A DNA stretch of 64,000 nt from Treponema denticola (lineage in GTDB: Bacteria; Spirochaetota; Spirochaetia; Treponematales; Treponemataceae). Positions within the stretch are counted from its first letter, which is position 1, and each line of letters begins with the position of its first letter. The notes under the pieces are model-generated. The model made no database searches. It worked only from the letters and a program-made list of their open reading frames with translations, and was not told the origin of the DNA. The translations under genes were made by a program, and so were the position numbers. Shown here piece by piece: positions 45,977-54,800 of the stretch. The DNA lies in assembly GCF_024400535.1 (NCBI RefSeq), contig NZ_CP038800.1:806001-870000 (forward strand), in the 5' to 3' direction.

Positions 45977-46047
45977 GCGGATGATGGGAGTCGAACCCAC
46001 GTCACGAGCTTGGGAAGCTCGGGTAATAGCCGTTATACGACATCCGC
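45977..46047 (-). tRNA. tRNA-Gly (anticodon CCC)
   Basis: The minus strand folds as a 71-base cloverleaf: acceptor arms GCGGATG/CATCCGC, anticodon stem CGAGC/GCTCG with loop TTCCCAA (anticodon at 46012-46014), and T-arm GTGGG TTCGACT CCCAT. CCC reads GGG glycine codons. The CCA end is not encoded. Confidence 0.95.
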
Positions 46048-46140
46048 AATAACTTTCCGGATTATATTAAAAAAATAAAAAAAAGGCAAGCTGTGTGAAG
46101 AGTATTGAACCGTATACTTGTAAAGCGGTACTCTTTTCAG

Positions 46141-46146
46141 TATAAT
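46141..46146 (+). promoter_or_regulatory. TATAAT box 7 bases before the PAP2-like gene
   Basis: TTGTAA (46118-46123) is followed after 17 bases by TATAAT, and the ATG at 46154 begins only seven bases later. Transcription would start at or within a base or two of the start codon, which points to a leaderless mRNA. Confidence 0.55.
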
Positions 46147-46153
46147 AAGGCTT

Positions 46154-47077
46154 ATGGCAAAAGGTTGTGCAGAGAAAAAAGAGCCAGCCTTACGGCCGGC
46201 CGTAAGGCTGACTGTAAGGCCGATCGGCTCTTACGGTATATTTCTTCCTTATTTGATTATCCCCTTTCGGCTTAAAAGTGTAAAAGTGCTTTTCCGTTTT
46301 TTGCGTACTGTAATACGCGATTTTTTTTGGCTCCAGTTTTCGGTAAAATGGCGATTTAGGTCCATTCCGGTTTTGGATGTATCACACCCCTTGGACGAAT
46401 TGGTTCCTTTTACACCGGGAAAAGTGCAAATCTATTTGAACTTTACTAATTTTTGGATTCGGCCGATGACTTTTTTGTTTCGCCGAATAGGCATAAAAAA
46501 TGCCCTGCCGTACTGTGTTGAATACCTTTCCCTTATCGAAAAGGCTTATTCCGATGCTGCAAGAGTGTACCGCTTTTGTATGACTACAACAAACCGTCCC
46601 GATTATAAAGCAGATAAAGCATTCAAAATGATTCATGCCCTCGATCCGCATTTGTTGTGTGTTCCTAGCCTGCATGTTTCCATCGTTATTCTTGCTTCAG
46701 TGTATTATGCGGAAGTTTTTAAAAAAGACGATTTTACCAAAGAAGAGAGGGAAACCTATACGGCGGAATTAAAAGAGGGAGCTCTGGACATTATTGAAAG
46801 CGTATTGTATGTAAAACAGCATAGCGTAAACTGTATTCCTGCGGCAATATATATGATGCTTTATGTGCTCAAAGACCGGTTTACTATAAGCAGCGGGGTC
46901 AATATTATAAACAGCCTGTTTGAGGACTCCGAAACGATTTCTGAGCAGGACAAAAAAGAAGTGCGAGCTCACATTCATTTTATGTTTGAACGCCTGCTCT
47001 TGGAGGGTGCACACGAAGACGATTGGACCGTTCCGGTCAAGCGATGGCTTAAAACCTATAGGGCTTCGGTTTGTTAG
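46154..47077 (+). CDS. PAP2-like membrane-associated protein
   Basis: The 307-residue protein has a basic N-terminus and a hydrophobic stretch (SYGIFLPYLIIPF). It contains CVPSLHVSIVILAS followed about 55 residues later by VKQHSVNCIPAAIY, which resembles the PSLH...H motifs of PAP2-family phosphatases. The Asp after the final histidine motif is replaced by Cys, so activity is uncertain. A perfect 24-bp palindrome lies inside its first codons (46186-46209), so the start may be further downstream. Confidence 0.5.
   Translation: MAKGCAEKKEPALRPAVRLTVRPIGSYGIFLPYLIIPFRLKSVKVLFRFLRTVIRDFFWLQFSVKWRFRSIPVLDVSHPLDELVPFTPGKVQIYLNFTNFWIRPMTFLFRRIGIKNALPYCVEYLSLIEKAYSDAARVYRFCMTTTNRPDYKADKAFKMIHALDPHLLCVPSLHVSIVILASVYYAEVFKKDDFTKEERETYTAELKEGALDIIESVLYVKQHSVNCIPAAIYMMLYVLKDRFTISSGVNIINSLFEDSETISEQDKKEVRAHIHFMFERLLLEGAHEDDWTVPVKRWLKTYRASVC
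46186..46209. repeat. perfect 24-bp palindrome at the 5' end of the PAP2-like ORF
   Basis: AGCCTTACGGCC is followed directly by its reverse complement, with no loop, inside the first twenty codons. Nearby are further GGCC and CCTTAC words. A zero-loop palindrome in coding DNA is unusual; it may be an element insertion. Confidence 0.65.
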
Positions 47078-47119
47078 TATTTACAAAAAACTTGTCTAGA
47101 AACAATTTAAAAAAACTGT

Positions 47120-47125
47120 TATAAT
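47120..47125 (+). promoter_or_regulatory. TATAAT box 7 bases before the thioesterase gene
   Basis: TATAAT sits seven bases ahead of ATG 47133 with no ribosome-binding site between them; the -35 region is weak. It suggests leaderless transcription. Confidence 0.45.
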
Positions 47126-47132
47126 TCCGCCT

Positions 47133-48017
47133 ATGATTATCGATAATAAATACACCATACGCCATAAGGTTCTTACAGGCAATATAGACGGAAAATGCAG
47201 AGCTACCCCGATGGAGTTTGCCGTTTTGGTTCAAGAATTGGCGGCCGGACATTACAGCTGTTCAGGACTTTCAATTCCGCATTTACAAAGGATGGGCTTA
47301 ACCTGGGTTATCACAAAGCAGCATTTTGAAATTACCGAATACCCGCTTTGGATGGATGACTTAATAATCCAAACTTGGGCTCAAACACCGAAAGGCTTTT
47401 TTTGTTTGAGGGACTTTGCATTCTTTTATGCAAAAAACGGCAAAAAAAAGTCTATAGACGAAGCCTTTGCCGAACACATCCGCATTGAAGAAGGAGAAGA
47501 AAATCTATCTTCAATAAAGGAAGAATATAAAGAGCTTAAAATGCCGATCTTTCGGGCAAGTTCATGCTGGGTAATATTAAATTCGGAAACAGGACAGCCT
47601 GTAAAACCGGACACAAAAGTTTTCGGTAATTTAGGCTTTAATGATGACCATCTTGAGGGTAAGGTCTTTGCAAAAATTTCATTACCTGAAACTTGGGACA
47701 TAGAAGTATCCTTCCGCCCGACTCTTTTAGATATCGATGTAAACTCTCATGTAAACAACTTAACATATTTGAGATGGATTTTGTCCTATATGAGCGCAGA
47801 TTTTTGTAAAGGGAAACTTTTAAAAACCTTGGATACCAATTTTGTTTCTTCCGCTATGTATGGAGAAGATCTTATATGCAGATCCAGTCATGCTGAAAAT
47901 GTTTGTATACACTCCATAATAAGGTCAACGGACGGGAGCGAGGTTTTTAAGGCTCGCTCCGAATGGGCCGATGAAAGAGAGCTTTCTCGAAGTCTTATCG
48001 TCCGTGACAGGGAATAA
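47133..48017 (+). CDS. acyl-ACP thioesterase
   Basis: The 294-residue enzyme releases fatty acids from acyl carrier protein. It has the plant-like fat fold: an N-terminal hot-dog domain with TWVITKQHFEI, and a second with DIDVNSHVNNLTYLRWIL, which holds the conserved Asn and His residues. Free fatty acids fit lipid or lipoprotein-anchor metabolism. The ATG has no Shine-Dalgarno sequence, consistent with leaderless expression. Confidence 0.88.
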   Translation: MIIDNKYTIRHKVLTGNIDGKCRATPMEFAVLVQELAAGHYSCSGLSIPHLQRMGLTWVITKQHFEITEYPLWMDDLIIQTWAQTPKGFFCLRDFAFFYAKNGKKKSIDEAFAEHIRIEEGEENLSSIKEEYKELKMPIFRASSCWVILNSETGQPVKPDTKVFGNLGFNDDHLEGKVFAKISLPETWDIEVSFRPTLLDIDVNSHVNNLTYLRWILSYMSADFCKGKLLKTLDTNFVSSAMYGEDLICRSSHAENVCIHSIIRSTDGSEVFKARSEWADERELSRSLIVRDRE

Positions 48018-48036
48018 ACATTTAAGTTCGCCGGTC

Positions 48037-48669
48037 TTATTTTACAGGGAATTTTAATTTAAAGGAATTTAAAACTGTATCAGACGACGGACGGGCATCT
48101 ATATTTACTATTAAATTCTTTTTTGAATAGTAGTCGATTAAGGGAGCTGTTTGTTTCCTATAATTTTCAAGCCTCTTTTGAATTGCCTCTATTTTATCAT
48201 CAGCACGGATAATTAATTCGCCCGAACATGAATCACAAATGCCTTCTTTTTTAGGCTTGACAAATTCCACATGAAAGCTTTGACCGCAAGAGGAACAAAT
48301 ACGCCTGCCTGAAAGGCGTTTTATAACTTCATCATCGCTTATATCAAAGTTTACGACGGAATCTATTTCTATGATACTTTCCAAAGCTTCAGCTTGGGCT
48401 ATAGTTCTTGGAAAACCATCAAGAATAAACCCATTTTTAGTATCATTCTTATCCAATCTTTCCTTTACAAGAGCGATTGTAAGATCGTCGCTTACCAAGG
48501 CGCCTGAATCAATTACAGCCTTCACCTTTTTTCCCAAGTCGGTTTGATCCTTGATTGCGGCTCTAAAAAGATCACCGGTTGAAATATGGGGGATCGTATA
48601 AGATTTTGAAACCTCAAACGCTAAGGTTCCTTTTCCTGCACCCGGAGGGCCTAAAAAAATACATTTCAT
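48037..48669 (-). CDS. adk: adenylate kinase
   Basis: The 210-residue enzyme converts AMP and ATP to two ADP. The P-loop is GPPGAGKGT (7-15), and the NMP-binding segment contains STGDLFRA. The LID has four Cys in CSSCGQSFHV and CDSCSGE, forming a zinc site as in many bacterial adenylate kinases. The frame is open from TTG 48687; ATG 48669 with GGAAG is the usual start. Confidence 0.95.
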   Translation of the reverse strand: MKCIFLGPPGAGKGTLAFEVSKSYTIPHISTGDLFRAAIKDQTDLGKKVKAVIDSGALVSDDLTIALVKERLDKNDTKNGFILDGFPRTIAQAEALESIIEIDSVVNFDISDDEVIKRLSGRRICSSCGQSFHVEFVKPKKEGICDSCSGELIIRADDKIEAIQKRLENYRKQTAPLIDYYSKKNLIVNIDARPSSDTVLNSFKLKFPVK

Positions 48670-48718
48670 TTTGTCTTCCTTTATCAATAATATTTAACTA
48701 TATTAAATTTAAGGTTTT

Positions 48719-49948
48719 TTAAATAAAAAACCTTAAATTGCGTGTATTAGTCATCTTAGATAAATCGCCTATTATATAGGTTCCCACCATAGCTGTAAGC
48801 GCATCAATAGCAGCAGCTATAGAACCGATAAAAAAAGCCGCAGGGCGTAAAATTAAAAAGCCGGACTCAAAACCTCGTCCGTAAATTGCACAAACGGCAA
48901 CAAGAGAAATATATGTTCCCGTTACAGGGAAACGGCCTAAGAAGAATGAAAATAATGTCGAAATCCCTACCAGCCAAAACATATCCTTTGCACTTATGCC
49001 TAAACTGGAATATGATTTTAGAATAACTATAAAACTTATGGTTACTACCATAGCGCTTCCGGCTCTTCCAAAAACGGAAAAAACAGGAAGTGAAACTGAA
49101 GATATCCTTCTGCGGACACCTAGGCTTTCATTTGAATGGCGCAGCAATATAGGTAATGTCAGATTGGTATCTCCTGAAAAAAAAGCGGCACAAACAGGTG
49201 CAATTGCAGCATAAAGCACTTTATAAGGATTTATATCTCTGCATATTATTTTTAAGATTAGAGGATATATAATTAAAGCTATTATAAAGAAATCTACTAA
49301 AAGAAGAGTTATAAGTCCTGTAAAAAATTTTGTAGAAAGCATTGCCTGAAATTTTATAAACCAGTTAACGGATATTGCTATAAGACCTATTGAAAACATA
49401 TCTACAAAAAATGCCATAACAGCATAAGAAACTCTCGAAAGGGAATCAAAGAGGGTTAAAACAGGCTTTGATATATTTTTATCTACTGCACAGGCGGCTC
49501 CTGCAAAACCCGCAAAAATACAAAGAGGTAGAATATAAAACCCATCAACAAAGGCTTCAAAAGCGCTTGAAGGAAACAAGCGTAAAAAGGATTCCATTAC
49601 TCCAAGAGTCTCAACCGAACTTGTTTCTTCTACAAATATAGGAATTCTAGGCGGTGAGCTTATAGAAACGGAAACCAAGCCTAAAAGAGCCGTCAAAAAA
49701 GATGAAATAATTATAAATACAGCTATGTATATCGAGAGCTTGAGTAAAGAGCGGCTTTCACGTAATTTACAAATACTTAAAGTAAAACCAAAGAATAAAA
49801 CGGGATATAAAGAATAACGGCCGAATTGAATTGCAATATTTGATAAAAACTCGACAGCTGAATTAAAAAAAACGCTGTCTGAATAAGCTATAATTGCTAT
49901 TATAATACCAAGGGTAGTTCCGATAAGATATTTTATCCAAATTTTCAT
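48719..49948 (-). CDS. dicarboxylate/amino-acid:cation symporter (DAACS family)
   Basis: The 409-residue inner-membrane protein has about eight to nine hydrophobic segments. The helical hairpin rich in small residues typical of GltP/DctA carriers is represented by AIAPVCAAFFSGDTNLTLPI and AIDALTAMVGTYIIGDLS. Substrate is unknown: glutamate, aspartate or C4-dicarboxylates are typical. It stands alone between adk and the LRR gene. Confidence 0.75.
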   Translation of the reverse strand: MKIWIKYLIGTTLGIIIAIIAYSDSVFFNSAVEFLSNIAIQFGRYSLYPVLFFGFTLSICKLRESRSLLKLSIYIAVFIIISSFLTALLGLVSVSISSPPRIPIFVEETSSVETLGVMESFLRLFPSSAFEAFVDGFYILPLCIFAGFAGAACAVDKNISKPVLTLFDSLSRVSYAVMAFFVDMFSIGLIAISVNWFIKFQAMLSTKFFTGLITLLLVDFFIIALIIYPLILKIICRDINPYKVLYAAIAPVCAAFFSGDTNLTLPILLRHSNESLGVRRRISSVSLPVFSVFGRAGSAMVVTISFIVILKSYSSLGISAKDMFWLVGISTLFSFFLGRFPVTGTYISLVAVCAIYGRGFESGFLILRPAAFFIGSIAAAIDALTAMVGTYIIGDLSKMTNTRNLRFFI

Positions 49949-50018
49949 GGTTCATTTTACATAAAGACAGTAATTCAGTCAATAGAGCATGAAAACCTAA
50001 AACCGCTGATTATCATCT

Positions 50019-51389
50019 TTATTCTTGAGCTTTATTTTTTTGTAATAAAGAATCCAGTATACTGCCCATGTCTTCCAGACCGTAAAGGGTAAAATAAACC
50101 TTCCAGAATTTAAAATATGAAGAGGCTAACATTTCATCGGTAGGAATAAAGTTATGATCAAAGTAGGTATCTGATTTGTAAGTAAGGCCGGGATTTTTTT
50201 CGGCATAGACCACAAGAGTTTTAACATCATATCCGTCGCCTTCTTTTAAAGAGTTAAAAAGCTGGAGCATATATTTTTCTGAAATATTGTTTTCAAAGCA
50301 AAAAATCGTTTTTAAGTTAGCATTGGAATTAAGGAGAATTTTTTCTATTTTGTTGCGATGACAGTAAAGCTCTTCAATTCTTTTAAGAGAGGAAATATCC
50401 AGTTCTTTTATACGGTTAGAATCGCAATAAAGGCTTTTCAGCTTTGTATTAAAATTCACTAAAAGTTTATCAAGCTCATTTTTTCCGCAATCTAACCTTT
50501 CCAATTCCTTATTTTGAAAAAGGGCTAAATCCGGTAAACGATTACCTCTGCATTTAAGCTCCGTTAACTTTTTATTTTGACTTAGATCCAAGCTTGTTAA
50601 ACCCGCATTCTCACAATAAAACTTTTTAAGATTTATATTTTTTTTAAGATCAATTGAATCAAAAGAAGAGGAACTGATATCTAAATATTCCAGCTCGGGA
50701 AATAATGAAAAATCAATCTTTTTTATCTTTGTTTCGGCACAATTAAGAGCTTTTAAACCGGATAGATTTCCTTTTGAATCCGCCGGTAATACCAATTCCG
50801 ATATGGGCGAAGCTTTTACGGAAAGCTCTTTTATCGACGATAGGTGCAAAACATCAATCGTGTTAAGTTTTTTATTGTGCTCAAGAATTAAAGATTCGAG
50901 GGAAGGACAATTTTCAAAATCAATTTTTTGTAAGCCTGAAAAAGAAATATCCAAAAGCCTAAGCTTTTGAGCGTTTTGAACATTAACCCCTTTTAAAATA
51001 TCCGCATCATGTATTTTAAGCTCTTTTATTTCACCTAAAACAGGAATTATATTTTTAGCGATAAAGATTTCCTGAATGGAGCCGTCTGCCTGTACCTCTG
51101 AGGGTAGGGCACCCTCAATTTTAATATTTTGATCAGCCTTGAGACTTATATTTATCTTTTTATTTACTGAGTCAAATTCTAAGAGGATAGCAGCATTTTT
51201 TAAAGCTTTTTGATAAGCTTCTTCATTTTCCTTTACTTCTTTTTCTTCTGGTTTACTTTGAGAGATTTTGCCGGCCGGCTGATTTAATTCAATTTTTTCC
51301 GATTTATCCTTGTTTTCGTTTTTCGAACAGGAAAAAATACAGAGTATAAAAATCACTAAAGCAGTATATTTCCATATAGAATTAATCAT
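50019..51389 (-). CDS. leucine-rich-repeat lipoprotein
   Basis: ATG 51389 is chosen because GAGG precedes it and a lipoprotein signal (YTALVIFILCIFSCSK) follows directly. The mature 435 residues contain about nine short LRR units of LxxLDxSxxxL type (LRLLDISFSGLQKID, LEYLDISSSSFDSID, LTSLDLSQNKKLTEL, LKSLYCDSNRIKEL). It resembles BspA-like spirochaete surface LRR lipoproteins, probably used in adhesion, with a C-terminal non-repeat end. Confidence 0.85.
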   Translation of the reverse strand: MINSIWKYTALVIFILCIFSCSKNENKDKSEKIELNQPAGKISQSKPEEKEVKENEEAYQKALKNAAILLEFDSVNKKINISLKADQNIKIEGALPSEVQADGSIQEIFIAKNIIPVLGEIKELKIHDADILKGVNVQNAQKLRLLDISFSGLQKIDFENCPSLESLILEHNKKLNTIDVLHLSSIKELSVKASPISELVLPADSKGNLSGLKALNCAETKIKKIDFSLFPELEYLDISSSSFDSIDLKKNINLKKFYCENAGLTSLDLSQNKKLTELKCRGNRLPDLALFQNKELERLDCGKNELDKLLVNFNTKLKSLYCDSNRIKELDISSLKRIEELYCHRNKIEKILLNSNANLKTIFCFENNISEKYMLQLFNSLKEGDGYDVKTLVVYAEKNPGLTYKSDTYFDHNFIPTDEMLASSYFKFWKVYFTLYGLEDMGSILDSLLQKNKAQE

Positions 51390-51410
51390 ACCGGCCTCTT
51401 TAAGCAAAAA

Positions 51411-52580
51411 TTACTTCATTATATAGGTTTTAATAGGCGGAAAGCCGTTAAATTCTACAGAAGCATAACTGGATGTATAGGCTCCGGTTGTAAGGAAGTA
51501 TACCCTGTCTCCGGGTTTAAGGTTGGTAGGAAGGCTGTATTTATAGTCTTCATACATAATATCCATACTGTCGCATGTAGGACCTGCCAAAACAACCTCT
51601 CCCCATTTTTTGCAGCCTTCATCTTTATCGGTAATGATAGGATATTTTAAGGATTCGTTTAGGGTTTCGATAAGACCGTTAAAGAGGCCCGTATCAAGAT
51701 AAACCCATCTAAAGAGGGCTGTGTTGTTTTTGCGCGAAATCATAACAACCTCGGTTACCAAGACACCGCTGTCGCCTACAAGGGAGCGGCCCGGTTCCAA
51801 AATAATACGCGGACGCTCTTCACCGAAGTCATCATCTAAGTATCGGCTAATTTCGGAAGCATATTCGCTTAAATCGTTTGCCGGCGTAACATAAGAAGCA
51901 GGGAAGCCTCCTCCCATATTTACCATTTCAAGCTTAATATCCTCTTCTTCTTCCAAAGAGTCTATTAGGTACTTTGTCTTTGCAATAGCATCATTCCACT
52001 GACCGATATCCCGCTGCTGGCTACCTACGTGGAAAGAAATACCGTAAGGAATGAGGCCTGAATCTCTAGCCTGAATACAAAGGTCATAGGCCATATCGGG
52101 ATGGCAGCCGAATTTTCTTGATAGAGGCCAGTCGGCACTGGTAGTATTTTCAACCAGAATTCTCACATAAACTCTTGAACCGGGAGCAAATTGAGCTATA
52201 TTTTTAAGGTCGTCCTTACTGTCTGTAGCAAACATTCTAACGCCTTTTTCATAAAAATAAGCAATATCCTTTGCCTTTTTTATGGTATTTCCGTAGCTGA
52301 GCCTCTCAGGGCTTACACCTAATTTTAGAACCTTGTCAAGTTCATAGCGTGAGGCTATGTCAAAACATGAACCCAGTTCATTTAGCATTGTGATAATTTC
52401 TTCATGCGGGTTTGCTTTAATCGCATAAAAAATATCCGCATAAGGGAAATTTTCTCTTAACTTTTGATAATTTTTTTTGATTGTTTTTAGGTTGATAACA
52501 ACACAGGGCGTTTCCAGATTTTCTGAAAAACTCATAAAGTGTTTCCACTCAGAATCGCTAATGTAATCCTTTCTTTCCAT
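51411..52580 (-). CDS. type III PLP amino-acid decarboxylase (ornithine decarboxylase-like)
   Basis: The 389-residue alanine-racemase-fold decarboxylase has the cofactor lysine in FYAIKANP (Lys55), glycine-rich GMGGGFPA-like MVNMGGGFPASY, and AGPTCDSMDIM with the catalytic Cys. Such enzymes decarboxylate ornithine, lysine or related amino acids for polyamine synthesis. Exact substrate is not decidable. It is the operon leader for the LRR lipoprotein gene, which begins 21 bases after its stop. Confidence 0.88.
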   Translation of the reverse strand: MERKDYISDSEWKHFMSFSENLETPCVVINLKTIKKNYQKLRENFPYADIFYAIKANPHEEIITMLNELGSCFDIASRYELDKVLKLGVSPERLSYGNTIKKAKDIAYFYEKGVRMFATDSKDDLKNIAQFAPGSRVYVRILVENTTSADWPLSRKFGCHPDMAYDLCIQARDSGLIPYGISFHVGSQQRDIGQWNDAIAKTKYLIDSLEEEEDIKLEMVNMGGGFPASYVTPANDLSEYASEISRYLDDDFGEERPRIILEPGRSLVGDSGVLVTEVVMISRKNNTALFRWVYLDTGLFNGLIETLNESLKYPIITDKDEGCKKWGEVVLAGPTCDSMDIMYEDYKYSLPTNLKPGDRVYFLTTGAYTSSYASVEFNGFPPIKTYIMK

Positions 52581-52772
52581 TAGGCCGACCTCCCAGAATA
52601 TAGTAATAATAAATTATCTTATAAAGCTATTTTCCATTACTGTCAATAGTCTTAAAGGCTAAAAGATGTTTTTTTTGTAAATTTTTAAAAATTTTTCCAT
52701 ATATATGTATTGAATATATTTTATTTTTATGCTATCATCCTCAATAGAACATGTATTATCCTTTATATATTC

Positions 52773-52798
52773 GGAGTCGTTCAAACGGCTCCTTTTTT
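52773..52798 (+). terminator. terminator-like hairpin in the leader of rimP-nusA-infB
   Basis: GGAGTCGT (52773-52780) and ACGGCTCC (52785-52792), loop TCAA, pair with one G-T pair, followed by six T. The upstream gene is on the other strand, so the only plus-strand transcript reaching it is the operon leader. It is a candidate attenuator. Confidence 0.65.
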
Positions 52799-52830
52799 GT
52801 ATGCAGGTATAATTTTATACGGAGGATGGA

Positions 52831-53277
52831 GTGGAAGTTATTCTAAAAAAGGACATTCCGTATTTTATGGAATGTGAAACCCTTGTCGAAGGGCTTGGAT
52901 TTAAACTGGTAGATTTAAATGTCTTTCATAAAAAGGATGGATGGCAGGTAAAGGCAGTTATAAAGTCCGGGAACGGAGTTGGGATAAAAGACTGCACTGC
53001 GGTACATAGATGTCTTCAGCCCCGTCTTGAAGCCTTAATAGGTTCACAAGATATAACAATGGAGGTAAGTTCTCCCGGAATAAATAGAATTGTAAAAAGA
53101 TCGGTTGAATTTTACGCTTTTATAGGTGAGGAAGCCGAAATTTGGGACAACAGTATTACGGATTGGAGACGAGGAATTATAAAGGAATTAAATTCGGACG
53201 GTCTTGTTTTAGATTCCGGTAATGAAAACATTAAAATTACCTATCAGAATATAAAAAAGGCTAGATGTAATATTTAG
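52831..53277 (+). CDS. rimP: ribosome maturation factor RimP
   Basis: The 148-residue protein assists 30S subunit assembly. The core VEVSSPGINR-type motif is seen as MEVSSPGINRIVKR, followed by a C-terminal SH3-like domain. GTG 52831 is the start, with GGAGG upstream. It is the first gene of the classic rimP-nusA-infB-rbfA-truB operon. Confidence 0.93.
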   Translation: MEVILKKDIPYFMECETLVEGLGFKLVDLNVFHKKDGWQVKAVIKSGNGVGIKDCTAVHRCLQPRLEALIGSQDITMEVSSPGINRIVKRSVEFYAFIGEEAEIWDNSITDWRRGIIKELNSDGLVLDSGNENIKITYQNIKKARCNI

Positions 53278-53311
53278 TAAATTTTAAAGATTTGTAAGGA
53301 GATTATATAAA

Positions 53312-54793
53312 ATGTCGGAAGGAATAATTGAAGCAATTCGAGAATTTGCACAAGAAAAAGGAATTGATGACGATTTTGTTTTACATATTGTAGAACAGTC
53401 CTTAAAAGCCTCATATAAAAAGCAATTCGGAACCGATGCAAATGCTGTATTCAACGAAGAAACCGGGAAAATATATTCAAAAAAAATAATAGCTGCTCAT
53501 GCAAAGAATCCGGTTTTTGAGATAGACTTGGAAGAAGCAAAAAAACTTGCACCTGCTTGTGAAGAAGGCGATGAGCTTTTAGTAGAGGTAGACCCGAAAG
53601 GCTTCGGCATTAATTCTGTCAGGGTCGGAATGCAAAGGGCTACCCAATGTATTAGAGAAATGCAAAAAGACTCCCTTTATGCTGAATATAGCACAAAGGT
53701 AGGAGAAATTATAATAGGATATTATCACCGAGAACGGAATGGAAACATATATGTAGATTTGGGCAAGGTTGAAGGCTTGCTTCCCAAAAAATACCAATCA
53801 CCTAGAGACCATTTCGGGCGCAATACGGCCGCAGGAGAAGAATCAAGGATTAAGGCCCTTGTACGTGAAGTAAAAAAACACAGACAATCAAATGTAGTTC
53901 AGCTAATCCTTTCAAGGACAGATGCAGAATTTGTAAGGCGTATATTGGAATTGGAAGTTCCTGAAATTGAAAACGGAGTTGTGAACATTCATAATATTGT
54001 GCGTGAACCCGGCTATCGTACAAAAATATCGGTATCAACAGATAGAGATGATATAGATCCGGTAGGAGCATGTGTAGGAGCAAAGGGAGCCAGAATTCAG
54101 GCTGTTATCGCAGAACTGGATGACGAAAAGATAGATATTCTTCCTTATTCTGAGGATCCAAAGGCCTATATAAAAAGCGCTCTTTCACCGGCCGAGGTTA
54201 TGGATGTTATGATCTTGGATGCAGAAAAAAGATTAGCCCTTGCAATAGTTTCCGACTCTCAATTATCATTGGCAATTGGAAAGCAAGGTTTAAATGTACG
54301 CCTTGCAAACCGCCTCGTAGACTGGAATATCGATGTAAAAACTGAAGGACAATTTAAACAAATGGATATTTACACAGACGCCAGAAAGGCTGTTGAAGAC
54401 TTATTCACTGATGACACAAGTGATGAAGGTGAAGAATACGAGGAGATTTCCAATGTTTCCGAGCTTCCCGGAATTACCGATGATATTCTTACGATATTGT
54501 ACAATAACAATATTGAAGAGATTCAAGACTTAATCAATATGGAAGATGACGAAATAAGAGCTTTGGATGGGCTTAGTAAAGAGATGGCGGATACTCTTCT
54601 TGACATTATAGCTAATGCCGTTGAAGTTGTAGAGGATGATGAAGACGAAAGTAATGAGGAAAGCAAGATAGACTCAGAGGACGAGACTGAGGAAGTTGAA
54701 TGTCCCGAATGCGGTCATAAAATTACAATTGACATGACAAAGTGCCCTAACTGCGGGGTAGATCTTGCTTTTGAATATGAGGACGAAGAGTAG
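53312..54793 (+). CDS. nusA: transcription elongation/termination factor NusA with C-terminal zinc ribbon
   Basis: NusA binds RNA polymerase and modulates pausing, termination and antitermination. The 493 residues contain the N-terminal RNAP-binding domain, S1 (GRNGNIYVDLG-like ERNGNIYVDLG), two KH domains with GACVGAKGARIQAV and AIGKQGLNVRLA, then a helix-hairpin-helix-like segment and an acidic linker. The end carries CPECGHKI and CPNCGVD, a zinc ribbon not usual in NusA. It follows rimP by 35 bases. Confidence 0.94.
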   Translation: MSEGIIEAIREFAQEKGIDDDFVLHIVEQSLKASYKKQFGTDANAVFNEETGKIYSKKIIAAHAKNPVFEIDLEEAKKLAPACEEGDELLVEVDPKGFGINSVRVGMQRATQCIREMQKDSLYAEYSTKVGEIIIGYYHRERNGNIYVDLGKVEGLLPKKYQSPRDHFGRNTAAGEESRIKALVREVKKHRQSNVVQLILSRTDAEFVRRILELEVPEIENGVVNIHNIVREPGYRTKISVSTDRDDIDPVGACVGAKGARIQAVIAELDDEKIDILPYSEDPKAYIKSALSPAEVMDVMILDAEKRLALAIVSDSQLSLAIGKQGLNVRLANRLVDWNIDVKTEGQFKQMDIYTDARKAVEDLFTDDTSDEGEEYEEISNVSELPGITDDILTILYNNNIEEIQDLINMEDDEIRALDGLSKEMADTLLDIIANAVEVVEDDEDESNEESKIDSEDETEEVECPECGHKITIDMTKCPNCGVDLAFEYEDEE

Positions 54794-54800
54794 GAGTAAT

